Source of the DNA: Desulfovibrio oxyclinae DSM 11498
GTDB taxonomy: Bacteria; Desulfobacterota; Desulfovibrionia; Desulfovibrionales; Desulfovibrionaceae
Direction of reading: 5' to 3'
Length of the DNA stretch: 64,000 nucleotides
Assembly (NCBI RefSeq): GCF_000375485.1
Contig: NZ_AQXE01000007.1
Span: 119,735 to 183,734, forward strand
Both the position numbers and the translations under genes were made by a program. How positions within the stretch are numbered: position 1 is the stretch's first letter; every line of letters starts with the position of its first letter. Below the pieces are notes generated by a model. It did no database searches and was not told the DNA's origin. It saw nothing but the letters and a program-made list of their open reading frames with translations. Of this stretch, positions 16,044 to 25,212 are shown one piece after another.

Positions 16044-18233
16044 TTAGGCGCGCAAATGGGATAAAGCCTTGATAGCCCCTTCAACATCTAAAATGCCGAC
16101 ACTGCAAGCTGCATCGAGCAGGCCGTCATCAAGAAGATAGTCGAATTTTTCTTTGCCTTTCCCTTCCAGAGTATGGATCAGGGCCATCGGGTCTGGAAGC
16201 GAGCTTTTCAGGATATTGTTGATGGCTTCATTGAAGTCTGCTGGCGATACCTTATGGGCCGTGAACACCGGACCTACATAATCGACCGAAAGCCCCGACT
16301 TGAGCAGAATAAGAAAGATCGTGAAGCAGATTCGATCCCCTTTCCAGACAACAAAAGTCGTGTCGGTACCCTTGGGCAAAACTCCTTGATGCTCCAGGTC
16401 GGCTTCCGCGTATGCCTTTCGCGCTTGGGACAGCAATTCCTGACCTTGTTTGTCCAAAAATGAGGGGAGTGCTGTTGCCTTAAGACAATTCCGCATCTCT
16501 TCGCGCACCCTGTCATGCACGAACGATCCGCCGCCACCGTCGAATTTGGGGAGTTCGCCGCCTGTGGCGGGTGACACCAGCACCTGTTTTCTCTCTTCAT
16601 CATACGATTTGATGATCCAGCGCCGTCCGGCAAATATCAAAAATGAATCGGGAACTATCGGATAGACCGTAGTCAAGGTCCCAAGCGTCTTTCCTTCAGA
16701 AACGATGCTCACTTCCTCCGGGGAAGTGAAGGCGGCGTAAAAGGTGTAATGCTCGACAATTCGTTCACCCTTTCTGCCTAGGAGTAAGGTTCCGTCGCCA
16801 GCTTGTAGAAGGACTTCCTTCCCGCCGAGCACACGCAAGATGTGTTTAAAGACCTCGGGGGCAATATGGTTGAAGGGGCCGGTCCCGCACAATGCGTTCC
16901 ATGCGGCTGCGGGGTTCATCCCTCCATGTTGTGATATCGAAGACAGAAGTTGCTGGATGAATGTTGAGAGATGCAGCCGGTTGGGGAGTGGGGGTTCATT
17001 CCAGCCCTGAGCCAAAAGCTGTATCATGGCCACGGCCTGGACTGTCCTCAGGCGCAGCTTGTCGAAGAGCGACAATTCGGTATCCCATTCGGCTTCCCGG
17101 ACGTAGGCGCGGAGTATCGCCGGGTCGCCTTCCTTCCTTCCAGAACGTCCGATGCGTTGGCAGAGGCTTGCGACCGAAGGGGGAGAGCCTATCTGGGCGA
17201 TGCTTTTCACGCTTCCGATGTCTATGCCAAGCTCCAAGGTGTTCGTGCAAAGGACCGATGTGGGGAGGCGATGCTTTTTCAGACGTTCTTCGACTTCTTC
17301 CCGGATTTCCTTTGAGAGGCTGCCATGGTGCGGGAAAAATTCATTGGGTACCCGTGCCGCTTCACTGGTTCTGCGGAGCATGTCGGACAAGAGTTCAACG
17401 TTTTGCCGGCTATTGGCGAAAGCAAGGTTGTTGCTGCCCCTGAGCGTTGTGAACAGGTGACTGCCGATCGCCTGCCACACGCTTTCCTCATTATGATCCG
17501 GACCATCGGATTTGGTTTCAACATATCCTCGGACTTGAATCTTCAGTTCTCTTCCACCTGTTTTCGATTCGATGATGTCGCAAGGCAGGGAGCCGTCATG
17601 GCGCAGGAAATCCGAGGCGATGGATAAGTCGCCCAAGGTCGCGCTCAGCCCGATACGGGGGATCTTTCTCCCTGCCGTCATCTCTACTCGATGCATGAGG
17701 CTTTGCAACTGCATTCCCCGCTCGGTCCCTATGAACGCATGCAGTTCGTCCACCACGATTCTTCTCAGTGAGCGAAAGGCCTTCCGCAGTTCCGCATGAC
17801 GTCTGACGAATAAAGCCTCAAGTGATTCGGGAGTAATGAGCAGGATACTTGACGGAGTGCTTAGGGCCTTACCTTTTCTGGATGTGGAAATGTCGCCGTG
17901 CCAGGCAAAGACCGGCACATCCGTATTGCGGGTGACGCCTTCCATCCGCTGGAACTGATCGTTGATCAGCGCCTTGAGGGGGATGATGCCGAGTATGCCG
18001 ACAGCCTCGGGCTCAGCTCTCAAGACGTCGCTTATCGCGGGAAGAAACGCCGCTTCGGTTTTTCCTCCCGCAGTCGAGGCAGAAATGATGACATCCCGAT
18101 TGCAATCGAGGATGGAGCCTATCGCCTGTTCCTGGATATCCCGAAGGCTGGTCCACCCCTGTTTCCATATCCATCGTTGGATGGACGGGTGAAGGAGTGT
18201 GAAGCCCCTAGATTCTGAACGTTGCGAGCTCAT
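16044..18233 (-). CDS. sngC: Lhr-like DEAD/DEAH helicase (SngC of a Shango-type defence system)
   Basis: A 729-residue superfamily 2 helicase. Motif I is SASTAGGKT (to residue 59), motif II DELH (162-165), motif III LSATLG, then CTNTLELGIDIG (motif V) and QRIGRSGRK (motif VI); a ~300-residue C-terminal domain of Lhr/BrxHI type follows. The start ATG at 18233 lies within the end of the ATPase gene (26-base overlap); a longer frame to 18422 is only the shadow of that gene. TerB protein, BrxD-like ATPase and helicase in this order are the three components of Shango, an anti-phage system. Its mechanism is not known; nucleic-acid unwinding is inferred. Confidence 0.75.
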   Translation of the reverse strand: MSSQRSESRGFTLLHPSIQRWIWKQGWTSLRDIQEQAIGSILDCNRDVIISASTAGGKTEAAFLPAISDVLRAEPEAVGILGIIPLKALINDQFQRMEGVTRNTDVPVFAWHGDISTSRKGKALSTPSSILLITPESLEALFVRRHAELRKAFRSLRRIVVDELHAFIGTERGMQLQSLMHRVEMTAGRKIPRIGLSATLGDLSIASDFLRHDGSLPCDIIESKTGGRELKIQVRGYVETKSDGPDHNEESVWQAIGSHLFTTLRGSNNLAFANSRQNVELLSDMLRRTSEAARVPNEFFPHHGSLSKEIREEVEERLKKHRLPTSVLCTNTLELGIDIGSVKSIAQIGSPPSVASLCQRIGRSGRKEGDPAILRAYVREAEWDTELSLFDKLRLRTVQAVAMIQLLAQGWNEPPLPNRLHLSTFIQQLLSSISQHGGMNPAAAWNALCGTGPFNHIAPEVFKHILRVLGGKEVLLQAGDGTLLLGRKGERIVEHYTFYAAFTSPEEVSIVSEGKTLGTLTTVYPIVPDSFLIFAGRRWIIKSYDEERKQVLVSPATGGELPKFDGGGGSFVHDRVREEMRNCLKATALPSFLDKQGQELLSQARKAYAEADLEHQGVLPKGTDTTFVVWKGDRICFTIFLILLKSGLSVDYVGPVFTAHKVSPADFNEAINNILKSSLPDPMALIHTLEGKGKEKFDYLLDDGLLDAACSVGILDVEGAIKALSHLRA

Positions 18234-19515
18234 CGTCACCCGAGATGTCCTCGATCGATTCCGCACCGCCGTCATCCTTGGTAATGCAAACGGCCTGCAA
18301 CAGTTCCTGCCAGGAAGCCCCGGGGTTTTGCTCAAGGATCGCCAGCAGGTCAAGAAAGGCCTTGATGGTGTTACGGGGAGTCCGAAAGTAGTCTTGACCG
18401 ATGGTATTGTTGCAGTGCTCAAGGAATTTCGTCAGGGCGTCATCGGGTAAGGCGTAGGCGTCTTCATTGCCGCTTGCGAAAACATTACGCAACCGCTCCA
18501 GAAGCACATACATGTCCTCCGGGGTGAGGTTGGCCAGGTTGATGACCGGGCCGCTCATATCGACATAGTTGCCCGAGGCGAAGGTGTTCAGGGCGAGCCG
18601 TGATTGAAGGGCTTCATAACTGAACAGGCCGCGCCTTGTGTCCAGGAGGAAATCGGGTGTGCCTCCCATGAGGAAAGCAAGGCCTTCGCAATTGGCCTGG
18701 AGGCAATCGTTCAGTATCCGCAGCAGTTGTTCGTAGTTGTTCTTGCGGCTGACAGAGTTGCTGATCTTATAGAGATTGACCATTTCGTCGATGCAGACGA
18801 GCAACCCTCCGTATCCGGCAAGGCGCACGAATTGGGAAAGGATTTTCAAATGGTCGTACATGGATGCATCATCGACGAATGTCCTGACGCCGAGGGCGGC
18901 CCGGGCGTCGGTTTTTGTCGTGAACTCTCCGCGCAACCAACGGATCGCATTCTCCTTGGCCGCTTCATCGCCCGAGTCATGGCCTTCCCAGTATGCATTG
19001 ATGACATCGGCAAAATCGTAGCCACCAACAAGTTCGGTCAGGCTTTGAAGGCGTGTGTGGATGACTTCAGTTGTCTGTACCCCGTTGGCTTTGGATTCCT
19101 GGATGGCAGTTGAAATGAACTTTTCAACGATGGAAGACAAGGCTCCGCCTTCAGCCTTAGCTCTTGTAGCCATATTCCTGACAAGTTCTCGGTAGAGAGA
19201 CTGGGTTTGCCCTTTGGAAGAGTAGAGGCGGCGTTCAGGGGTCATGTCCGCGTGAAGTGTGACGAGCTTCTTTTCAAGCGCGACAGTGCGGACAAGATTC
19301 ATGAAGAAGGTTTTCCCCGAACCATACTCGCCTATAACCATCCGGAAGGAAGAGCCTCCGTCAGCGACCGTGTTGATGTCTTGCAACAGGCTTTTGACCT
19401 CCAACGCTCTGCCGACCTGTACATGCTGAAGGCCAATTCTGGGAACAACTCCGGATCGAAGAGATTTGATTATTGCATCGCGCTCTTTGGTGCGCAGTTT
19501 TTTGGGGTTACTCAT
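18208..19515 (-). CDS. sngB: BrxD-like P-loop ATPase (SngB of a Shango-type defence system)
   Basis: A 435-residue ATPase of the DUF2791/BrxD family, related to ORC/Cdc6-like AAA proteins. Walker A GEYGSGKT is at 62-69 and Walker B LLVCIDE ends at residue 244; a conserved MGGTPDF segment and winged-helix-like C-terminus follow. The same family is found in type 2 BREX, but no PglX, PglZ or PglW gene is present here. It overlaps the TerB gene by 4 bases (ATGA) and the helicase gene by 26 bases, so the three are translationally coupled. It probably loads or controls the helicase. Confidence 0.78.
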   Translation of the reverse strand: MSNPKKLRTKERDAIIKSLRSGVVPRIGLQHVQVGRALEVKSLLQDINTVADGGSSFRMVIGEYGSGKTFFMNLVRTVALEKKLVTLHADMTPERRLYSSKGQTQSLYRELVRNMATRAKAEGGALSSIVEKFISTAIQESKANGVQTTEVIHTRLQSLTELVGGYDFADVINAYWEGHDSGDEAAKENAIRWLRGEFTTKTDARAALGVRTFVDDASMYDHLKILSQFVRLAGYGGLLVCIDEMVNLYKISNSVSRKNNYEQLLRILNDCLQANCEGLAFLMGGTPDFLLDTRRGLFSYEALQSRLALNTFASGNYVDMSGPVINLANLTPEDMYVLLERLRNVFASGNEDAYALPDDALTKFLEHCNNTIGQDYFRTPRNTIKAFLDLLAILEQNPGASWQELLQAVCITKDDGGAESIEDISGDDELATFRI

Positions 19516-21749
19516 GCCAACATCTCCTCAAGGACCTCTCGGTTGACTTCTATGTTTTCTTCTTCAAACAGCACTTCATCATCGAAATTATCAAGCGCAG
19601 CATCATTCAGTGATTCCAAGACGCCAGACGGCATCAAGCCGAATTTTTCAGCCAAAGTGTTGAAACTGTCCTTGTCCCAGGCATCCTGTTCGCCGAGTGC
19701 GACAAGGATGTTTTTGTACGGAGCGTCAAGCCCATAAAAATCCGGGGCTTCTTCCGCTTCGGGCTCCGGCTCCGCGACATCCTCCGCGAAGACCTCTTCT
19801 AGGAGTTCGGCAACCTCCTTCGTCTGTTCGCGTTTGAGACGCAGACGGTCGGCATCAAGTTTGACATCGGCTTCGGGAGTTGCGTCCGGGGCAGACGGGA
19901 TGGAGTAGCCGGTCTTGCCGGTGTCCGCATCTTTTACGGTGACAGGCTGGCTGTCGCCGTTGGCGAGGAAACGATGAATGTGGGTCTGGACGTCACTCGG
20001 TTCCATACCCATGGTTTTGTATATTTTTTCCAGTATTTTTATTTCCTTGGGATGAATGATTCCATCCGCTCCAGCCACACTGATCAGGAAATCGGCAACC
20101 TTTTCACGCTGTGCGGCACTGAGCCCTGACAGCTTTGCCTTCATACCGGCCATGCTCGGCGGACGGGCAATTATCCATTCGAAAAAAGCTGATAGGCGCA
20201 ACGATTCTGACAGGTTCAAGCCTAAAGAAGAGGCTAGGTGAGAATTAAGGGTTGAACGTTCTTCTGGCGATACGTCGCCATCTGCGGCTGCTACCAACCC
20301 TGTCAAGTGAACAAGGGCGATAGCTTGGTGGTAGCCTGTGCCGGGAGCGTCGTCCTTACCGTCAGGTAACTTGAAGAGGACGATTTCGTCGCCGGCTGCG
20401 GGAGTCCGTCCACCATAGCGAGGGTCTGGCTCCATTCCCGTTCCAAGACTACCAAGAATGTTCGCGAGTTGGCTCACTTCTGCCTTGGTGAATTTTCCGG
20501 GTGTCTTTGTCGGCCACATATCAATCAAGTCGCTTACCAGGGCGGTTCCCACATCCCCATTCGCCAGTGCACTGCTGCATAGTTGGCGCAAAACGTCCAA
20601 CTCAGTAGACTTGCGTTTCATGGCAATGGAGCTTGGCAGAAGAGAAATGCCGGAAATTCCTTTTGCCGCTTCCGGATCTTTGCCCATGAGGCGGCTATAG
20701 GAGTCCAGTTCAGACATGCTTTGATCCACAAGCTTCCACAGATTCCCCAGAGGGCGTTTAAGCTCGCTTGGGTCCGGAATGTCAACAGTCGAACTGAACC
20801 CTCGAAGTGATGAGCTTGCGGGATGATATTCGAGCCTGACCTTTTTCTTGTTTGGGGGGACAATCATGCCTTCCCCATATTTTTCCCGATAGAGAGTCTT
20901 GAAAAGGAATGCGAATTCATGCGGGCAACGCTTTGCCGGTACCCGCAATCTGGTTTCCGGGTCTCTGAGTACCCATTCCAGGGCCAAGTCCCAAGGTATC
21001 GGTTTTCCTTCGGCAACGTTTCTGCCAAGTTCTATTTTGAAGCTTGGCGGATATACTCCTCTGGCAATTTTGTTGGGGTTGATTTCCGATTTGTGGGTGT
21101 CTTCACCGATCAGGACACTGACAAGACCTAAGAAGTTCTCACAGTATTGCCTGAATGAGCGGTTGTCGCCGTAGATGGTCAGGAGGTCACTTAGCTCGTC
21201 ACGTATGTGGTGCAATTCGTCCTGCGCCATCTTGCCATGCAATACACGTCTTTCCAGTCCGTAAAAAAATAGGAAGACATATCCTATATAAGCACCTTCG
21301 ACCCGCCGCCCCTTGACAAGCCAGTCGATATAAGCGGCCCTGGCTTCGGGTGAGATCCGGCTGTATGAAGGCCAGTAGGACATCCCATGATTATCCGTGC
21401 ACGACTTGTCGGAGCTTCTGGAAAGATCGGGGTTGATGAGGGCCGGGTCGGCACCGTACCCGCTCAGTGCGCCAAGCCCGGTACCAACGTAAAGCATCCC
21501 TCCTTTGATGGCGTGCCCGTGTATCTCGACAGACTGGCCCGGAGGAATCCAGCACTCCTCATCGGACTGTGTCGCTTTGAAACTGTAATCATCATAGTCG
21601 TCGTAATCGTCATGGGAATAGGTGACCCGGACCTCGATGCTGTTGGCCAAATTTTCGAGTTCTTGCTTGGCCTTCTTTTTGAAGGAGGCTTTTTTGATGA
21701 AATGAACAATGAGCCAGATAACCAAGACTGCAACGATGGCGTTTCCCAT
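19512..21749 (-). CDS. sngA: TerB_N-TerB-TerB_C protein with membrane anchor (SngA of a Shango-type defence system)
   Basis: A 745-residue protein. Residues 2-18 form one hydrophobic helix, so it is likely membrane-tethered. The TerB_N domain (about 75-280) contains GMSYWPSYSRISPEARAAY; a TerB domain (about 490-600) contains two acidic helical repeats, AADGDVSPEER and GADGIIHPKE, of metal-binding type; the last ~125 residues are TerB_C. TerB domains are tied to tellurite and phage-stress responses. The start follows AAAGGATTTCATC. It is first in the coupled sngA-sngB-sngC unit and has its own candidate promoter. Role as phage sensor is inference. Confidence 0.78.
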   Translation of the reverse strand: MGNAIVAVLVIWLIVHFIKKASFKKKAKQELENLANSIEVRVTYSHDDYDDYDDYSFKATQSDEECWIPPGQSVEIHGHAIKGGMLYVGTGLGALSGYGADPALINPDLSRSSDKSCTDNHGMSYWPSYSRISPEARAAYIDWLVKGRRVEGAYIGYVFLFFYGLERRVLHGKMAQDELHHIRDELSDLLTIYGDNRSFRQYCENFLGLVSVLIGEDTHKSEINPNKIARGVYPPSFKIELGRNVAEGKPIPWDLALEWVLRDPETRLRVPAKRCPHEFAFLFKTLYREKYGEGMIVPPNKKKVRLEYHPASSSLRGFSSTVDIPDPSELKRPLGNLWKLVDQSMSELDSYSRLMGKDPEAAKGISGISLLPSSIAMKRKSTELDVLRQLCSSALANGDVGTALVSDLIDMWPTKTPGKFTKAEVSQLANILGSLGTGMEPDPRYGGRTPAAGDEIVLFKLPDGKDDAPGTGYHQAIALVHLTGLVAAADGDVSPEERSTLNSHLASSLGLNLSESLRLSAFFEWIIARPPSMAGMKAKLSGLSAAQREKVADFLISVAGADGIIHPKEIKILEKIYKTMGMEPSDVQTHIHRFLANGDSQPVTVKDADTGKTGYSIPSAPDATPEADVKLDADRLRLKREQTKEVAELLEEVFAEDVAEPEPEAEEAPDFYGLDAPYKNILVALGEQDAWDKDSFNTLAEKFGLMPSGVLESLNDAALDNFDDEVLFEEENIEVNREVLEEMLA

Positions 21750-21784
21750 GATGAAATCCTTTTGAGATTGAAAAGATACGGTCT

Positions 21785-21813
21785 ATGCTAAAGTGTCGTT
21801 ACCACTTTTTCAA
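21785..21813 (-). promoter_or_regulatory. Candidate promoter and operator for the Shango-type unit
   Basis: On the minus strand TTGAAA (21813-21808), 17 bases, TAGCAT (21790-21785), 36 bases upstream of the sngA start. A 6-bp dyad AAAGTG/CACTTT with a 7-base centre (21790-21808) fills the spacer and touches both boxes, the position of a repressor operator. Confidence 0.45.
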
Positions 21814-21825
21814 TATAAGAGTCTC

Positions 21826-24800
21826 TTAGGATGAGTCTTTTTGAATAAGTCTTTCTAAGACACCTTCTGGTGTAGACAAATTGAAGTGCCTCAGGGCTGT
21901 AGGGAAATATCGCATTTGCGCCCACAGATTTTTGTCTCCGACGATGAAACAACGCTTCTTGGCACGGGTGATGGCCACGTTTAGCAGGTTGGGCTTGGAC
22001 GCGACCCATTGAGCGGCCCCGATTTTGGAGTGGCTGTCTGCGCCGAGGATCATGATGACGCAATCTTCTTCCTTGCCCTGGAACGTATGAACCGTTCCTA
22101 TGCGGTCTTTGCACCAGTCGTTAACTGTGCGTTTTGATGGCTTGGTTGTTGCGCCGTATATGGCCCAATCGCCTTTCATTTTTTTCTGAAGCTGCTTCTT
22201 AATGGCTTTGAAAGGAGAAATAACATAGATGGCAGGGAGTTCCCCGTATTGAACAAACGAGGTAATTATGAGTTTGACAACGAATTCGATCTGGCCGGGG
22301 ACAACCTGTTGTCTGCTGGTTTCCCCAGGGATGTGCACCCAAGAGCTTTCCACGGGTACAGGTGGTATGTCGGGGACGGATTTGTGGGGAAGCCCATAAA
22401 TCATCTTGCCTTCATATGCGATGTTGTTGGAGACGGAGAACATGGGCTCGATGCAGCGCCTATGCACTCTCAGCGGGCTACCTATCCATGTTTTGCTTTC
22501 CCCCTCAGAAGACGATGCGTACGTGCCATATTGGTTGCAGGCATCGGCCAGATTCTGAGCCGAAACCGAATCCGGAGCATAGTCCCCTTCACTCGTATGC
22601 GAAGAAAGTGATGCGATGGATCGAATCAGGTTGGCGGGAACAGTGAAGACCGGCTCGATCTGGAGCGGGTCACCAACCACAACAGCGTTTTGAGCTCGCC
22701 ACAATGCGCCGACTGCCGCCTGCGGAACGGCTTGCCCGGCTTCGTCGATGAACAGCCAGCCAAGAGAGTTGGGGCCGACGTCTTTGAATTGCTTGGCAAA
22801 GGATGCGAACGTCGTCGAGACAACTGGCACGATCATGAAAAGACTTTGCCAGATCGTAAGCGCATCCTGTGCCTCCAGACGGGTATGCCCTTTAAGGTAG
22901 CTGCTGATTGCCATGATGTTGCCAGCAAATCCGGCGGTGCCCCCGTTGATTTTGCTTTTGCCGACATCGGCAAGCCAGGCTTCGTGCAATGACAAGGCCG
23001 CGCAAAGGAGTTCGGTACGGAGTGTCGAGAGCCTTCTGTCGTTCCAGAGACCTCGTAGTTGATATTCGTCAGTTTCAAGTATTTCAGGAGTCCGAGGGAT
23101 GGCAATGTCGCTAAATCTTTTTTTGAATTCTACGAGTCTTTCCTGCTTCGATATCCATTCCTGACGTAGCTTTGCCAAACGCCCTGAGGCTTTCTGATAT
23201 TGATCGTTTGCCCAAGTTTTCTGATCTTGGAGAGAGTCCAATCTGCTTTTTACCGCCGTAATATTCGCTTCCAGGCTCTTTTGTCTCGATTCAAGGACAC
23301 GTGCGGCTGACAGGTAGTTTCTAGTTGACGGGAGTCGGAAGAGTCGGCTGAACCAGCCTGGTCTCTGTCGGTCAAGCACAAGCCGATCGTTTTCGGCCAG
23401 ATGGATCGCACGCTGGATCTCAGCTACTTGTTCATTTGATTCAGAGATATCCTTTTTAATTCTGGTTAGCTCTTCCTTATATCTTTCAACATCTTGGAGT
23501 GCTGCACCGATATATGTCTCTTCTGTCTGGCCGGTTAGTTCTTCTACGAGGTCAGCGAACGCGGTTCGTATCTCAAACTCGTCATCAACAATCTTCTGTT
23601 TGGAGAGAAAGGTGTCCCGAGCCTCATCAAAGGTTGGTCCGCTGTATTTTTTAATCCAGTCGTAGATGTTGAACAGGCCCAACTTGTGTGCTGGGGCTTT
23701 GTTGTTTTTATCAGGATAAAACGCAAAGCCTTCGTTGAATTTTTTTCTGTTAATATAGTTGCCTAGGGCGCAGGCGATGAGTCCCCATTGTGATTCGTCG
23801 GGGGGAAGGGGGGTGAACTTATTATCCTTGTTTTTGGTCGCTATTTTTTGTGCCGTAGGCTGGATATAAGTTTGCTCACGCCAGCATTCTCCCAGAGACT
23901 TTGTTTTCGGGAGTTCCTTGGAGATGTTGTTGACGGCTGCATTGTTTGACGACGCGACGACCATTTCGAAGCCTGTAAGCTCAGGCCTGAGAGTGCGGGC
24001 CCATATTCCATTCTCCAAGGGCAATTGTTTCCTGCCGTCGAAAGCTGATGATGCAGTCCGGCAGGACGCCAGGACCTTCGCCCTTCGCACTATGTTTTCG
24101 GCTATTAAATCGCGCAATAAGGTCGTTTTGCCTGTCCCAGGAGGACCATTGACCGAGAATATGCCGGTTTTTTCGTTGGCCTCGAATGCCATGTTGATGG
24201 CAAATTGCTGCATGAGGCTCATCAGGTGTTCGGGGGTGTCGGGCCAATGCCCTTGATTGAACTTCCCGGGGTGCAGTTTCTGTTGGAGCACCCCCGGGCC
24301 TTCTTCGGAGTAGAGGTCGACCCGTTTAGAAGGGCTGTGCGGCGTGAGGTATTCATACAGCGAACGGGATATCCTGGCCGCTTGGACCTGCCGCATTGCT
24401 CGTTCGATATCCTGGATGAAAAAACTGTTGAGGATATCGACCTCCGGTTCGTTCTGGTCATCGCCATCCTGACCGTCGTCCTCGGTGTCTTCTTCATCGG
24501 TCTCATCGGTTTTTTCATATGACTCCTGCCACTGGATGACTGCGGGAGCAATGATGTTCTCGGGAGTGAATTGCGCCCAATCGTAGAGCAGGTCGCACAG
24601 GTCGAAAACGTCTTGGGCCGTAAGCGGAAGTGGGATGTCCGTGATTTCCCGTTGATTGGCCAGATTCTGTAATTTTTCGACTAACCGCCCTTGAGCCAAG
24701 GCAAAATCATTTGCGTTCAATCCTTCAAGCCCGGAGCGCTGAATCGTTCCCAATGCCCAGGGCAGCGTTGAGATTGATATCTCGTCATAAAGGGGTTCAC

Positions 24801-25188
24801 CGAAATCATTGAGCTTGATTCTGGCGAAACAGGTGGGCCCTTCCAGGTCTCCGCGTTCCGTGTTTTCGTATATGTCGTTAGAAGGGGAATCCAATTCGAG
24901 TGCCTTGTCGCAAATTGGGGCAAGCTCGTTTTTGTCAAACACACCAAGGAATAATGAATATCTGGGAACCTTGCCGTCGGAACAGTTTGGGAAGTTGAAG
25001 ATGTTCTCCCCTTGAAGAAGAGCATCCTCATGCAGCCAGTTCGCTTTTTTATACTGATGGGTATCTTGAATGACGCTGCGGTCAAGATCGAATGGAATGA
25101 AAAACTCTATTTTGTGCCACGAATTGAGAATGGCGAGAATTCGTTCCTTGTCCGACTCGGTGAGTGATGTCATGCCGTGGTGATCCAT
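21826..25188 (-). CDS. Large superfamily 1 helicase (UPF1/Dna2-like)
   Basis: A 1120-residue protein. The N-terminal ~340 residues are unassigned and include an acidic stretch at ~226-249. The helicase core begins with GPPGTGKT (348-355) and is split by a long coiled coil (about 560-700). After it come motif II FIDEAGQAVPQ, motif III VVGDPLQIEP, HTFQGKEEDCV (motif V) and NVAITRAKKR (motif VI). Such SF1B helicases act on DNA or RNA and are frequent in defence islands. It starts 24 bases after the stop of the PHP-ATPase gene, so the two are an operon; whether it works with the Shango trio 76 bases downstream is open. Confidence 0.85.
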   Translation of the reverse strand: MDHHGMTSLTESDKERILAILNSWHKIEFFIPFDLDRSVIQDTHQYKKANWLHEDALLQGENIFNFPNCSDGKVPRYSLFLGVFDKNELAPICDKALELDSPSNDIYENTERGDLEGPTCFARIKLNDFGEPLYDEISISTLPWALGTIQRSGLEGLNANDFALAQGRLVEKLQNLANQREITDIPLPLTAQDVFDLCDLLYDWAQFTPENIIAPAVIQWQESYEKTDETDEEDTEDDGQDGDDQNEPEVDILNSFFIQDIERAMRQVQAARISRSLYEYLTPHSPSKRVDLYSEEGPGVLQQKLHPGKFNQGHWPDTPEHLMSLMQQFAINMAFEANEKTGIFSVNGPPGTGKTTLLRDLIAENIVRRAKVLASCRTASSAFDGRKQLPLENGIWARTLRPELTGFEMVVASSNNAAVNNISKELPKTKSLGECWREQTYIQPTAQKIATKNKDNKFTPLPPDESQWGLIACALGNYINRKKFNEGFAFYPDKNNKAPAHKLGLFNIYDWIKKYSGPTFDEARDTFLSKQKIVDDEFEIRTAFADLVEELTGQTEETYIGAALQDVERYKEELTRIKKDISESNEQVAEIQRAIHLAENDRLVLDRQRPGWFSRLFRLPSTRNYLSAARVLESRQKSLEANITAVKSRLDSLQDQKTWANDQYQKASGRLAKLRQEWISKQERLVEFKKRFSDIAIPRTPEILETDEYQLRGLWNDRRLSTLRTELLCAALSLHEAWLADVGKSKINGGTAGFAGNIMAISSYLKGHTRLEAQDALTIWQSLFMIVPVVSTTFASFAKQFKDVGPNSLGWLFIDEAGQAVPQAAVGALWRAQNAVVVGDPLQIEPVFTVPANLIRSIASLSSHTSEGDYAPDSVSAQNLADACNQYGTYASSSEGESKTWIGSPLRVHRRCIEPMFSVSNNIAYEGKMIYGLPHKSVPDIPPVPVESSWVHIPGETSRQQVVPGQIEFVVKLIITSFVQYGELPAIYVISPFKAIKKQLQKKMKGDWAIYGATTKPSKRTVNDWCKDRIGTVHTFQGKEEDCVIMILGADSHSKIGAAQWVASKPNLLNVAITRAKKRCFIVGDKNLWAQMRYFPTALRHFNLSTPEGVLERLIQKDSS

Positions 25189-25212
25189 TTCAGACCTTGT
25201 TGATGAGAGTGG

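Noticed and set aside
16044-21749. BREX system
   Set aside because: BrxD- and BrxHI-like proteins occur, but PglX, PglZ, PglW and BrxA-C are absent, while a TerB protein completes a Shango-type trio.
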